DNA from: Nitrosomonadaceae bacterium
Lineage (GTDB): Bacteria > Pseudomonadota > Gammaproteobacteria > Burkholderiales > Nitrosomonadaceae
Assembly: GCA_002721545.1 (NCBI GenBank)
Contig: PBKR01000003.1
Coordinates: forward strand, 137,482-201,481
DNA: 64,000 nucleotides
Reading direction: 5' to 3'
How positions within the stretch are numbered: the first letter of the stretch is position 1; each line of letters opens with the position of its first letter. Below are positions 44,527 through 58,641 of the stretch, one piece after another. The position numbers and the translations under genes were made by a program. The notes under the pieces are model-generated. The model did not search any database and had not been told where the DNA came from. It saw only the letters and a program-made list of their open reading frames with translations.

Positions 44527-45141
44527 TCAATTAAGCTGCAATCGCTTTGTTTCTATAGCAGAAATATTTATATCCTGATGGGTTGTCATAACAACCATAC
44601 CTCCTTTCTTTAAATGCTGCTCTAATATACCTTTAATTAGTAGCACCGCAGATTTATCTAGCGTAACTAGTGGTTCATCAAGTATCCATAATACTGTGTT
44701 ACTAACTAGTAAGCGCGCTAGAGTTACTCTCCGGCGCTGCCCTTGAGACAAAGCTTTTATAGGTAATACTTCACGCCCACTTAGCCCCATTTGCTGTAGA
44801 GTACTATATGCTGTGCTCTTATCAATCGTGTTTCCTGATAAAGCACTTGAAATTCGTAAATTCTCCAGTGCATTAAGGTTATCTTTTGTGCCATTTAAAT
44901 GTCCTAAATAAGTAATAGAATTGTAATAATCTTCACCTAAAGATCGAATATTATTATTAAACCAGAGAATTTTTCCATTAGCAGGTGTGGAAAGTCCACA
45001 TAACATCCTTAATAAACTAGTTTTACCGCTACCATTAGGGCCATTCACCTGTAGCAATTCACCAGCCTCAAGGGAGAAATTAATATCTTTGAATAAGCTT
45101 CTTTCGCCACGCACACATTCTAAATTCGTTACTTTTAACAT
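44527..45141 (-). CDS. ccmA: heme ABC exporter ATP-binding protein CcmA
   Basis: Walker A GPNGSGKTS, signature LSQGQRRRV, Walker B LWILDEP. Confidence 0.96.
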   Translation of the reverse strand: MLKVTNLECVRGERSLFKDINFSLEAGELLQVNGPNGSGKTSLLRMLCGLSTPANGKILWFNNNIRSLGEDYYNSITYLGHLNGTKDNLNALENLRISSALSGNTIDKSTAYSTLQQMGLSGREVLPIKALSQGQRRRVTLARLLVSNTVLWILDEPLVTLDKSAVLLIKGILEQHLKKGGMVVMTTHQDINISAIETKRLQLN

Positions 45142-45347
45142 TAGATACTTTCTGCAAAAGTAAAATTATAGCTTATCAACAAGCTCTATGGTTTCATTCT
45201 AAGTAGGAATTTAAATTAATTATTCATTAGGATCATTTCTATTTTCTTTGTATTATTAAAGATAAGTGCGATATAAGCAGCTTGGCGTAGAAAATTATAA
45301 GACTTTATGGCTATTATTCAATTATTTGCTAATACATAAATATACTA

Positions 45348-45926
45348 TTGATGGCAACGACCCAATTAAAAGACAGTTTAAAAAATAACCTGTCTGGTAG
45401 TAAGGTACCAACTAATTATAAGAATTACATTACTCCAGATGGCTATACACGCCTAATGGATGAATTTACATGGCTTATAAACATTGAGCGACCAGAAATT
45501 ACTGCCATCGTTTCATGGGCCGCAGGAAATGGAGATAGGTCAGAAAATGGCGACTATATTTATGGAAAAAAACGATTACGTGAAATTGATAGACGTATTC
45601 GCTTTCTTACTAAACGGATAGATGCAGCGGAAATTGTTAATCCAACTACCCCAAGAGCGGATGAAACACAAATTTTCTTTGGCGCCACAGTTATTTTCTC
45701 AGACGAAAAAGGCAAGAGGGAGTGTGTTTCTATTGTGGGTGTAGATGAGATAAACGTAGCTAAAGATGGTATTAGCTGGATATCACCAATAGCTAAGGCT
45801 CTAATCAAGTCTCGACAAGGTGATGCAGTAAGCTTCCTTACTCCAGCAGGTAAAAAGGAAATTAAAATTTTAGATGTTAAATACAAGAAAATACTTATAG
45901 AACAATTTATAGCACCAACTAAATAA
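45348..45926 (+). CDS. greB: transcription elongation factor GreB
   Basis: 'GDRSENGDYIYGKKRLREIDRRIRFLTKRIDAAEIV'; alternative ATG at 45351. Confidence 0.93.
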   Translation: MMATTQLKDSLKNNLSGSKVPTNYKNYITPDGYTRLMDEFTWLINIERPEITAIVSWAAGNGDRSENGDYIYGKKRLREIDRRIRFLTKRIDAAEIVNPTTPRADETQIFFGATVIFSDEKGKRECVSIVGVDEINVAKDGISWISPIAKALIKSRQGDAVSFLTPAGKKEIKILDVKYKKILIEQFIAPTK

Positions 45927-45977
45927 TATAAGTAATATACTCTAAAAGGCATTATTTCTTTATAGAGAAAATAATAA

Positions 45978-46766
45978 ATGAAATTCATAACATCTAATAA
46001 AAATAATATTTTTAAGCAGCTCGTCAAACTAGATGAGTCATCAAAAAGAAGAAGAATCAGCGGGTTAACGATCCTTGATGGGGTGCATCTTATTAATTTC
46101 TATTATAAAAAAATAGGTCCGCCAAAATATTTATTTATAAATAAATCAAGTTACAAGAACAGGGAGATTAAAAGAATATTAGATCTAGCTAAAAATAAAA
46201 CTGTAGAAGTATATATACTAAGTGATAGCTTATTTTGTGATATTTCTCCTGTTAAGACACCTACTGGAATTATTGCATTAATAGCTATCCCTACCTCACA
46301 GAACATTATTTTTGACAGGAAGAATAATTTCAGCGTACTACTTGAATCAATACAAGATCCGGGCAATCTTGGATCTATTTTACGCTCAGCAGCAGCAGCA
46401 GGTGCGTCTGATGTATATATGTCTTCAGGTTGTGCAGATGCGTGGTCTCCAAAAACCATCCGTGCTGCAATGGGTGCTCATTTTTTATTACATATCCATG
46501 AAAGATCAAAACTAATAGAAATATCCAAAAAATTTAAAGGCCTAGTTATTGCGACTACCTTGAAATCAAATAAAAGTTTATATGAATTATCTTTGCAGGG
46601 AGCTGTTGCATTCATGTTTGGTAATGAAGGGACCGGTTTATCAAAGATACTGTATCAAACAGCTCATGAAAAAATTACCGTGCCTATGCCGGGCAGAACT
46701 GAATCACTTAACGTTGCTGCATCTGCAGCTATTTGTTTTTTTGAAAGAGTACGGCAACTTGAGTAA
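45978..46766 (+). CDS. TrmH/SpoU-family RNA 2'-O-methyltransferase
   Basis: SPOUT motifs 'LLESIQDPGNLGSILRSAAAAGASDVY', 'FMFGNEGTGLS', 'VPMPGRTESLNVAASAAICFFE'. Confidence 0.93.
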   Translation: MKFITSNKNNIFKQLVKLDESSKRRRISGLTILDGVHLINFYYKKIGPPKYLFINKSSYKNREIKRILDLAKNKTVEVYILSDSLFCDISPVKTPTGIIALIAIPTSQNIIFDRKNNFSVLLESIQDPGNLGSILRSAAAAGASDVYMSSGCADAWSPKTIRAAMGAHFLLHIHERSKLIEISKKFKGLVIATTLKSNKSLYELSLQGAVAFMFGNEGTGLSKILYQTAHEKITVPMPGRTESLNVAASAAICFFERVRQLE

Positions 46767-46822
46767 TTAAGAGCAACAGATACATCCTCTTAATAATAGA
46801 ATCTGGTATTACAGGTTTAGTT

Positions 46823-47290
46823 ATGGTTAAAAAAAATAAAGATAAAGATTTTATGTGTGAAGCGCTGAATCTTGCACAACAAGCAGGTGAAATGGGAGAA
46901 GTTCCAGTTGGGGCGGTTGTAGTAAAAAATAATATTATAATTGGGCGCGGTTATAATCGCCCCATAACAACTTCAGATCCAACTTCTCATGCTGAGATAA
47001 TAGCACTACGTGAAGCAGCCCTTTATCTTTGTAACTACCGTTTATTAAACTGTACAATGTATGTAACACTAGAACCATGCATAATGTGTATAGGAGCAAT
47101 TTTTCATGCGCGTATCGCTCGACTAATTTATGGGTCTAGGGATTTTAAAACTGGAGCGTGCGGCAGCGTTGTAGATATAGCTGCAAATAAACAATTAAAT
47201 CATCATACACACATAACAGGAACTCTCTTAGAAGATAAAAGTAGCTATTTATTAAAAGAATTTTTTATTGCAAAGCGCAGAGCTAATTAG
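46823..47290 (+). CDS. tadA: tRNA-specific adenosine deaminase
   Basis: HAEIIALREA and PCIMCIGAIFHARI deaminase motifs. Confidence 0.95.
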   Translation: MVKKNKDKDFMCEALNLAQQAGEMGEVPVGAVVVKNNIIIGRGYNRPITTSDPTSHAEIIALREAALYLCNYRLLNCTMYVTLEPCIMCIGAIFHARIARLIYGSRDFKTGACGSVVDIAANKQLNHHTHITGTLLEDKSSYLLKEFFIAKRRAN

Positions 47291-47301
47291 AAAGTTAATT
47301 C

Positions 47302-49526
<2,225 letters not shown>

Positions 49527-49571
49527 AATCATTACATTACCTTATAACTAGCAATCTTTACGAATTCATGA

Positions 49572-50872
<1,301 letters not shown>

Positions 50873-50873
<1 letters not shown>

Positions 50874-51178
50874 TGCGAGTATTAGGGCTCATATTATTTG
50901 TCCTGATAATCTTATTGCAATATTCATTATGGCAAAGCAAAGGCAGCTGGAATAAAGTATGGGAAATTAACCAAAAAATTTCTTTGCAGAGCAAAGCCAA
51001 CCAAAAAAATAGAATCCGTAATAAAGCTTTAGATGCAGAAGTGCAGGACCTTAAAAAGGGATCAGCTGCTATTGAAGAGCGTGCCCGTAATGAACTGGGT
51101 ATGATTAAGGAGGATGAAGTTTTTTTTCAAATTGAAACTAATAAACATAAATTACTACCATCTGATGAAGCAAATTAA
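50873..51178 (+). CDS. ftsB: cell division protein FtsB
   Basis: Short TM plus coiled coil overlapping eno stop; 'AIEERARNELGMIKEDEVFFQI'. Confidence 0.94.
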
Positions 51179-51227
51179 TTTAGTAAGTATAATTTTTTAA
51201 AATAATAATTCATAGAACCTTATAATA

Positions 51228-51410
51228 ATGGGAAACTGTAAATTTAAAATCAAACAGAATATATTTGTCCTTCCAGTTAAGATGCCCGGCGTAATAAAAA
51301 ATATTATTCATTCTTCTAATAATGAAAAAAAATATGAGGTTGAAGTTGAGTACAAAAATAGAGCATGGAGAGCAACATTTTATGAATATGAATTATCGGA
51401 TATAGAATAA
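51228..51410 (+). CDS. hypothetical small protein (SH3-like look)
   Basis: 60 aa ORF 'FVLPVKMPGVIKNIIHSSNNEKKYEVEVEYKNRAWRATFYEYEL', codirectional after ftsB. Confidence 0.5.
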   Translation: MGNCKFKIKQNIFVLPVKMPGVIKNIIHSSNNEKKYEVEVEYKNRAWRATFYEYELSDIE

Positions 51411-51470
51411 ACAATATCATAGTCACAAATAAGATATTTCGACTGATCCTATCTTGAAGGGAACAAAAAA

Positions 51471-51683
51471 ATGCCACTTAATTCTATGTGGAAAAAAATA
51501 TTACAAGCACTCCTTATAACAATTTTTTTTCCATTCTCATTTATGCTATTGATTCTATTATATGGATATAATAGAACTCTCGAAATCTGTAAAAATATCT
51601 TATCAGAAAGATATGTTTTAATGGCTATATTAATAGTTACAGTAGTAATTCTTCAATTATTAATTATGCCAGCAAAGATTTAA
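51471..51683 (+). CDS. hypothetical small membrane protein
   Basis: 70 aa, two hydrophobic segments. Confidence 0.4.
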   Translation: MPLNSMWKKILQALLITIFFPFSFMLLILLYGYNRTLEICKNILSERYVLMAILIVTVVILQLLIMPAKI

Positions 51684-51771
51684 CTGGCATAGTTAAATGC
51701 AACGCTCATTATTTTTTAAATAAAATTTACCGCTAGATTTTATCGACAGATAATGCCAATCAATATATCTA

Positions 51772-52197
51772 TTATTTAACAGTGATAGTAATTACTTCTG
51801 ACATAACAGGGGGGCTATGCGGGATATGATTTTTATCACCTAACATTAGCTGTAGTGTATGCTCTCCTGGAGATAGCTCAACAGTAGTTTCTGTTTGCCC
51901 ACCACCAAAATGCTTATGCTTTGCATTGGAAGGCAGTGGCTCATCTAGTGCAGGATTACTTGCCATATCAATGAGCAAATGATGATGCCCTGTGTTGGGC
52001 TTATCAATTCCAGCTGGCGCTACACCCATCCCCTTTAAACCAAATCGCACAATTATCGGACTAACTACCACCTCCCCATCTGCGGGAGATATCATATATA
52101 CCTGTGCTCCCTCTGGTGAAATAGTACGTGCAAAAGAGGAGCCTGTAACTAAAAAAAGAGCTAAAATAATCGTTATGAATATAAATTGAACTGACAT
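51772..52197 (-). CDS. DUF4399 exported protein
   Basis: Signal peptide; 'VYMISPADGEVVVSPIIVRFGLKGMGVAPAG...NTGHHHLLID...LSPGEHTLQLMLGDKNHIPHSPPVMSE'. Confidence 0.88.
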   Translation of the reverse strand: MSVQFIFITIILALFLVTGSSFARTISPEGAQVYMISPADGEVVVSPIIVRFGLKGMGVAPAGIDKPNTGHHHLLIDMASNPALDEPLPSNAKHKHFGGGQTETTVELSPGEHTLQLMLGDKNHIPHSPPVMSEVITITVK

Positions 52198-52324
52198 GAC
52201 GCACCTCTTGATTTCATTAATAATTATAATATTGGTTCCATTAAATTTTTAATAACAGGAAAGCACTTATTTTATTTACATAAAACAAATTAATAATAAT
52301 CACTAATTAATGTAACTTATTTAT

Positions 52325-52400
52325 TGGCTCCCTGAGTAGGGCTCGAACCTACGACCCACGGATTAACAGTCCGTTGCTCTACCAACTGAGCTATCAGGGA
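52325..52400 (-). tRNA. tRNA-Asn (GTT), CCA encoded
   Basis: Minus strand TCCCTGATAGCTCAGTTGGTAGAGCAACGGACTGTTAATCCGTGGGTCGTAGGTTCGAGCCCTACTCAGGGAGCCA. Confidence 0.97.
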
Positions 52401-52480
52401 TTGGAATTTGCTTATACTAATAGCTTGAATCACCTCGGTCAACCAAATGACTTAATGCTTAATAGGATTTATGGCTCCTA

Positions 52481-53674
52481 TTAAGCCAATATTTTCTTTA
52501 TACGATCTAAAGCATTTTTTAAATTATCCATAGATGTTGCAAAAGACATACGGACATATCCCTCACTACCAAACGCTAATCCTGGTACTACAGCAACACC
52601 AGCCTTCTCTAGTAAGTACTCACTAAATGATATGTCACTACAATCTTTTATTTCGCTCTTTCTATGCAATGTATCAATTGCCTGACGAACATCAGCAAAA
52701 GTATAAAATGCTCCTTCAGATAATAAACAACTTATACCAGGTATTGCATTTATCCTATCGGTAACAAATATATTCCTTTCTTTAAACGCATTAAGCATAG
52801 GTTCTATACAAGCCTGATCACCATTTAAAGCTGCTTCTGCAGCTACCTGAGAAATAGAGGTTGGGTTTGAAGTGCTTTGTGATTGAATATTCCCCATAGC
52901 TTTAATTATATGCTCAGGCCCACCACAGTATCCAATTCGCCATCCTGTCATAGAATACGCCTTAGATACACCATTGAGTACTATAGTGCGTGAATATAGA
53001 TCTGGACATGCATTAAGAATATTCACAAATTGACCGCTTGATAATAAGATATGTTCATACATATCATCAGTAGCAATAATTATTTCTGGATACTTACGTA
53101 GCACCTCTCCTAATGCCTTTAATTCATCTAATGTATAAACACTACCAGATGGGTTACTAGGACTATTAATTACAAACATCCTCGTTTTTTTAGTAATAGC
53201 TTCTTCTAACTGCACCGCAGTAATTTTAAAATTTTGCTCAATCCCTGTATTGATAGTTACTGGTTTCCCTTCAGCAATCAATACCATATCGGGATAGGAC
53301 ACCCAATAAGGCGCCGAAATGATAACTTCATCTCCTGGATTAACTACAGATAAAGCAAGGTTAAAGAAGCTTTGTTTTCCACCGCACGAAACTAAAATTT
53401 CTTTTGCAGTATAGTTAAAATCATTATCCCTTTTAAACTTAGCTATAATTGCATTCTTTAAGCTCGGGGTTCCACCTACGGGAGTATATTTAGTAAAGCC
53501 ATTATTAATAGCTTTAATAGCGGCATTTTTAATATGCTGTGGAGTATCAAAATCAGGCTCACCAGCACCGAGGCCAATAATATCTTTACCCTTGGATCTA
53601 AGCTTCGCTACTCGAGCAGTAACAGCTAGGGTAGGGGATGGTTTGATCATCTGAACACGTTTCGAAAGTTCCAC
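52481..53674 (-). CDS. aspartate/prephenate aminotransferase-like class I aminotransferase
   Basis: 'MELSKRVQMIKPSPTLAVTARVAKLRSKGKDIIGLGAGEPDFDTP', PLP site 'NGVSKAYSMTGWRIGY'. Confidence 0.92.
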   Translation of the reverse strand: MELSKRVQMIKPSPTLAVTARVAKLRSKGKDIIGLGAGEPDFDTPQHIKNAAIKAINNGFTKYTPVGGTPSLKNAIIAKFKRDNDFNYTAKEILVSCGGKQSFFNLALSVVNPGDEVIISAPYWVSYPDMVLIAEGKPVTINTGIEQNFKITAVQLEEAITKKTRMFVINSPSNPSGSVYTLDELKALGEVLRKYPEIIIATDDMYEHILLSSGQFVNILNACPDLYSRTIVLNGVSKAYSMTGWRIGYCGGPEHIIKAMGNIQSQSTSNPTSISQVAAEAALNGDQACIEPMLNAFKERNIFVTDRINAIPGISCLLSEGAFYTFADVRQAIDTLHRKSEIKDCSDISFSEYLLEKAGVAVVPGLAFGSEGYVRMSFATSMDNLKNALDRIKKILA

Positions 53675-53758
53675 TCTAATATCCTTATGCTGAACAAGCT
53701 CTAATCTACATGTTAAAATTAAAACAAAGTAATATATAAAAACACTTAAATTATACCT

Positions 53759-55786
53759 GTGATTTCAACCTTCCCCAATAGTTCTTACAAGCTTCATCAG
53801 CCATTTAAAGCTGCAGGTGATCAGCCTGAAGCTATTAATAAATTAATAGAAGGAGTCAATGATGGTCTTGCTTTCCAAACACTGCTAGGCGTAACTGGAT
53901 CAGGTAAAACCTATACGATGGCCAATGTCATAGCGCATTTAGGAAAACCCGCACTTATCATTGCACCTAACAAAACCCTAGCAGCACAGCTTTATTCTGA
54001 AATGCGCGATTTCTTTCCAGAAAATGCAGTCGAATATTTTGTATCATATTATGACTATTACCAGCCAGAGGCATATATTCCCTCACGTGATCTTTTTATT
54101 GATAAAGACTCAAGCATTAATGAACATATCGAACAAATGCGCTTATCAGCAACAAAATCTTTACTTGAAAGAGATGATGCTATAATTATATCTTCTGTAT
54201 CATGCATTTATGGAATTGGAGACCCAGTCGACTATCATGGAATGATCCTGCATGTGCGAGAGAAAGAAAAAATTCCACAGAATCAAATTATAAAAAGATT
54301 AACCGAAATGCAGTATGAGCGAAATGATATTGAATTTAATCGCGGTACATTTCGTGTGCGCGGTGACATTATTGATATTTTTCCAGCAGAAAATTCTGAA
54401 ACGGCAGTAAGAATCTCGCTTTTTGACGATTTAATTGAAGGGATATCACTATTTGATCCCCTCACGGGACGCCAGCAAAACAAAGTTCTTAGGTATACAG
54501 TTTTCCCTTCTAGTCATTATGTAACACCAAGAAGCACTACTTTACGTGCAATTAATACTATAAAAAAAGAGCTTGCTGAACGCATTAACTTTTATCAAAA
54601 AAATAATAAAATTTTAGAAATACAACGTATTGAACAACGCACCCATTTTGATTTAGAAATGCTAAATGAACTAGGCTTCTGTAAAGGCGTTGAAAATTAC
54701 TCACGGCATCTATCTGGGAGAAATCCTGGGGAGCCACCACCAACTTTAATAGATTATTTGCCAACTAATTCTCTTTTAATAGTGGATGAAAGCCATGTAA
54801 CTATTCCTCAAGTAGACGGTATGTATAAGGGTGACCGGTCACGTAAAGAAAACCTTGTTAATTATGGGTTTCGTTTACCTTCTGCTTTAGATAATAGGCC
54901 ACTAAAATTTGATGAATTTAAAAAATTGATCCCACAAACAATATTCGTATCTGCAACACCTGCTGAATACGAAAAAAGATATAGTGGACAAATAGTAGAG
55001 CAAGTAGTTCGCCCAACTGGCCTAATAGACCCAGAGATCAAAGTTTTCCCTGCATCTACTCAAGTTGATAATTTAATGTCAGAAGCAAATATCCGTACTA
55101 AAAGGGGAGAGCGTGTATTAGTGACTACGCTAACAAAACGTATGGCTGAGAGTCTAACCGAATATTACTCTGACCACGGAATGAAAGTACGATATTTACA
55201 CTCAGATATAGGCACTGTTGAAAGAGTTGAAATTATTCGTGATCTTCGTTTGGGAAAATTTAATATACTAGTAGGCATAAATTTATTACGAGAAGGATTA
55301 GATATACCAGAAGTCTCCTTAGTTGCTATTTTGGATGCTGATAAAGAAGGATTTCTAAGGTCTGAACGATCCCTTATTCAAACTATAGGTCGCGCAGCAC
55401 GCCATATAAATGGCACAGCAATACTTTATGGCGATAAAATTACAAATTCTATGCAGCGTGCTATTGAAGAAACCAATCGTAGGAGAAATATTCAAATTGA
55501 GTTTAATAAGTTAAATAATATAACACCACAGAGTATTAATAAGCGGATAAAAGATCTTATTGATGGTGTTTATGACCTTGAAAGCGAGAAACAAAACTTA
55601 AAATCTCAGAAAACAGATGCACGCTATGAAATGATGAGTGAAAAACAAATTACTTTAGAAATCAAACGACAAGAAAAGAAAATGCTTAAAGCAGCAAAAA
55701 ATATGGAATTTGAATTAGCAGCAAAATATAGAGACGAATTAAAAAAACTGAAACAAATTTTGTTTGTTGGGTCTGCCAATGCATAA
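53759..55786 (+). CDS. uvrB: excinuclease ABC subunit B
   Basis: '[39 protein letters not shown]' and C-terminal UVR motif; GTG start. Confidence 0.98.
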   Translation: MISTFPNSSYKLHQPFKAAGDQPEAINKLIEGVNDGLAFQTLLGVTGSGKTYTMANVIAHLGKPALIIAPNKTLAAQLYSEMRDFFPENAVEYFVSYYDYYQPEAYIPSRDLFIDKDSSINEHIEQMRLSATKSLLERDDAIIISSVSCIYGIGDPVDYHGMILHVREKEKIPQNQIIKRLTEMQYERNDIEFNRGTFRVRGDIIDIFPAENSETAVRISLFDDLIEGISLFDPLTGRQQNKVLRYTVFPSSHYVTPRSTTLRAINTIKKELAERINFYQKNNKILEIQRIEQRTHFDLEMLNELGFCKGVENYSRHLSGRNPGEPPPTLIDYLPTNSLLIVDESHVTIPQVDGMYKGDRSRKENLVNYGFRLPSALDNRPLKFDEFKKLIPQTIFVSATPAEYEKRYSGQIVEQVVRPTGLIDPEIKVFPASTQVDNLMSEANIRTKRGERVLVTTLTKRMAESLTEYYSDHGMKVRYLHSDIGTVERVEIIRDLRLGKFNILVGINLLREGLDIPEVSLVAILDADKEGFLRSERSLIQTIGRAARHINGTAILYGDKITNSMQRAIEETNRRRNIQIEFNKLNNITPQSINKRIKDLIDGVYDLESEKQNLKSQKTDARYEMMSEKQITLEIKRQEKKMLKAAKNMEFELAAKYRDELKKLKQILFVGSANA

Positions 55787-55961
55787 GGAATTGTTATTTA
55801 ATTGTGATTTAACTAGTAGGTGAGTACCACCAGAAACTCTATTTAACATAATATACATTATGAGCATAATATGTATATAACGTATAACAACTAAATACAC
55901 AAAATATACAGCTTTAAGCTCTTATCCTAGGATTCTCATGCATTATTAAATTTGATCATCC

Positions 55962-55989
55962 TTGACTAAAAACTACAAACAGCTATAAT
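55962..55989 (+). promoter_or_regulatory. candidate sigma70 promoter
   Basis: TTGACT-N16-TATAAT, about 200 nt upstream of the ORF at 56193. Confidence 0.5.
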
Positions 55990-56069
55990 TCACACAGATA
56001 AAATTTCACCTTGTAACATAGCTATATAAGAGTATTAAGCGCCAATAAAAATTAGAAGAGTGTTTTTAA

Positions 56070-56133
56070 ACTTTGACCAGTATCGCTTTCGCGATGCTTC
56101 AGACAGAATAATCTAGCACTTCCGAAGCAAAGT
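56070..56133 (+). promoter_or_regulatory. candidate structured 5' leader (three-way junction)
   Basis: ACTTT/AAAGT closing stem enclosing ATCGC-TTTC-GCGAT and GCTTC...GAAGC stems. Confidence 0.35.
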
Positions 56134-56192
56134 CAATGTTACCGTTTAAGATATATTTCTAGAAATTCAACAGCACAGGAGGCAAATTTATT

Positions 56193-56840
56193 ATGCTTGA
56201 AGTAATATTGTTGGTCATTGGAGTAGTAGCGGGATTTTGCCTTTACAAAAAAATAATAATGAGCGCTTCCAAGCAAAACTCTATAAATAATAAGATTTTA
56301 TCAGCTATTTCAGACAAATCAGATCAAGATTCATCTGCCTTAGCTTTACGTATAAGGGAAGATGTCAATAACAGCTATCAGCTTGAATGGCAGGATATCA
56401 AAACGTGCTTTATAGGTTATTTTTGCTCAGATGGAGCATCTAATAAAGCTTCTGGGCAAGAAACCTCATCAAAAGAAGAATATAAAGATGATGAAATTGA
56501 GTCGTTTTTAAAATCTAAATTTGACTGCTTAAAAGATTGGGATATTAGGTCATTATCTAAAAAACAAACTTCTCCTATAGAGGAGCCGCTAGCTGAAAAT
56601 ACCGAGAATAAAGAAGAACCTATAGAAGCTAAAGAAGTAAAATTAGAGCCTCAGTCAGATGGAACAGCACCGCTTTCTTCTGAAAGAGAATCAAAAAAGG
56701 AGGCAAAGGCAGCGACTGAAAATAAAGCTAAAAAGGAGCCAGAAAATACAGCAGAAAGCACGTCTAAAAACGAATCTTCTTCTGCCAGCAAAACTCAGAA
56801 AGGCAATACCTCGAGCAAAAACAATTCTAAAAATAAATAA
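56193..56840 (+). CDS. orphan membrane-anchored low-complexity (Lys/Glu/Ser-rich) protein
   Basis: N-terminal TM MLEVILLVIGVVAGFCLY; perfect SD AGGAGG at 56177-56182; C-terminal half strongly Lys/Glu/Ser/Asn biased. Confidence 0.65.
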   Translation: MLEVILLVIGVVAGFCLYKKIIMSASKQNSINNKILSAISDKSDQDSSALALRIREDVNNSYQLEWQDIKTCFIGYFCSDGASNKASGQETSSKEEYKDDEIESFLKSKFDCLKDWDIRSLSKKQTSPIEEPLAENTENKEEPIEAKEVKLEPQSDGTAPLSSERESKKEAKAATENKAKKEPENTAESTSKNESSSASKTQKGNTSSKNNSKNK

Positions 56841-56909
56841 GTGTTTCTGAATCTTTTAAATTATTAACTTACGCTAAATTTTACAAAATTTAATAAAAGT
56901 GAGTCAGTT

Positions 56910-56948
56910 AAAAGGAGAGCCTGTCAAATAGACGGCCTCCTTTTTTTA
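56910..56948 (+). terminator. intrinsic terminator
   Basis: AAAAGGAG-a-GCC-t-GTC-AAATA-GAC-GGC-CTCCTTTTTTT. Confidence 0.75.
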
Positions 56949-57106
56949 TGAGTATATCTATATAAACTATTGTTTTTAAACAATTATTGTATACACTGAC
57001 TCTCCTACTAAGCATACAACTATATGATCAGCCCAACCTGGAACCTAGGTTTACTTTATAATTTCCAGTATTAAAGGTGTAAAGAGTAAAAGCATAGCAA
57101 CCAAAT

Positions 57107-57925
57107 ATGAAAACAAATAATATAGAAATACTGGCTCTTATAAATTACTTGAAACAATTAATTATTAAATCTTTCAAAAGCGATGCTGTTTCAATTTATA
57201 TTATGGGCAGCTTAGCTAGAGGTGGATTTAGTGAGATAGCTAGTGATATAGACTTAGGAATAGTATTCAGTGGACAACTATATGATGCAAAAGAAAAAAT
57301 TAAAATCATATTATCTGACACTAAAAAAAAATTCCCAACAGTAAACAATAAAATTTCCATATTTTGGGGGTCAATAGAATCAATTAACGGCCAGATTGAA
57401 GCAGGTCGTTATCCACCTTTTGATAGGCTAGACCTTATTAATCATGCCCTACTCCTGTCTGGACAAGATGTCAGATCGCTACTTATTAGACCATCAAAAA
57501 AAGAACTTGAAATAGCCAGCGCTTATTTTTCTATCAACAATTTAGCTACTAAGGAAAGAATCAAAGAGTTTTATGACTGTGCACGTATAGCAAGAAAAGG
57601 TGTTGTTTACACAACAAAAACAATATTATTCCCTGCAAGATTCATTTATCTTCAAAGGACAGGGGAAATTGCAGGGAACAAAGAATCTTCGCACTACTAT
57701 CAGTGTAATTTTAAAGGGCCTGGTACTAAACTTATTGAGATTGGGTACTACTGGCGCCTTAATAACCTACCTAAAGATTTAGATATCGTTTCAAATTACC
57801 TAAAAGAAGGCTTGTGTCAACTTTACATTAATTACATTAATATATATATACAAAGCATGGATAAATATAATGAAATAGAAATTAGAAACAAACTAGAAAA
57901 ATGGAAAAAAGAGATCACAGGCTAA
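57107..57925 (+). CDS. nucleotidyltransferase-domain protein
   Basis: NTP_transf_2 signature 'MGSLARGGFSEIASDIDLGIVF' plus helical C-terminal domain. Confidence 0.82.
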   Translation: MKTNNIEILALINYLKQLIIKSFKSDAVSIYIMGSLARGGFSEIASDIDLGIVFSGQLYDAKEKIKIILSDTKKKFPTVNNKISIFWGSIESINGQIEAGRYPPFDRLDLINHALLLSGQDVRSLLIRPSKKELEIASAYFSINNLATKERIKEFYDCARIARKGVVYTTKTILFPARFIYLQRTGEIAGNKESSHYYQCNFKGPGTKLIEIGYYWRLNNLPKDLDIVSNYLKEGLCQLYINYINIYIQSMDKYNEIEIRNKLEKWKKEITG

Positions 57926-58641
57926 TATCCTTCTCTATCAATATTTAACACATCAATTACAGAAATTAAATTTAATGATTCCAGGTATAAATTTTAATAA
58001 TCAATAATTTAATGCTATTTATTGCCCTTATTTAGCCTCATTTACATATATTCATTAATCCAAGGTTTTTACTTTCATTCTTCTTCAATGCTTGCCAAAA
58101 AACTATGTGCTTTAAGTAACATATCACTATCACAAGCAGTACGCTAATATGCGTATAAAATTTATATAAAAAAAATGACAGTAAAATTTAATTGCATATA
58201 TTATTAATTAATATTCATAAATATCAAATAAATAATAATAATAATTAATTTATATTATAAGATTTAATAATACCCATTTATTTTACATAATGTATATTAT
58301 AAATTTTAAATGATTTGAACTAATATTAGCTAGAATCTGTATTGTTGATTACTCACCTCTTACGACTATTAACTGATTTACGAATAAAATGAAGGCCCAG
58401 GTACTGGAGATTTTATACCTATAATAACTTTTGGGATGCTTAAACTCACATATCAAGAAAATAATACGAGCTAAATTAAAAATAGATTTATAAAACAAGA
58501 ATTTATAAGGAAAATGCTATATTATAGATTTTAGAACTGGCCTGCACCTATAAAATCACTCTGCTATAAGCTTGTCTAAATTTGCTGGATTGCATAGTCC
58601 ATGCACAGAACTTGTTCTATCTAACCTTTATACAGAATTTT

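Noticed and set aside
45560-46027. 155-aa minus-strand ORF overlapping greB
   Set aside because: Antisense to greB and the methyltransferase start; no motifs.
56659-56850. 63-aa ORF in an alternative frame of the Lys/Glu-rich gene
   Set aside because: Low-complexity frame shadow.
58131-58141. ACAAGCAGTAC also found near 61593, considered as an interspersed repeat
   Set aside because: Only about 11 nt shared, flanks differ; consistent with chance in 64 kb.
58228-58260. AAT microsatellite as phase-variable repeat
   Set aside because: Short, imperfect and not in or near a supported promoter or ORF.
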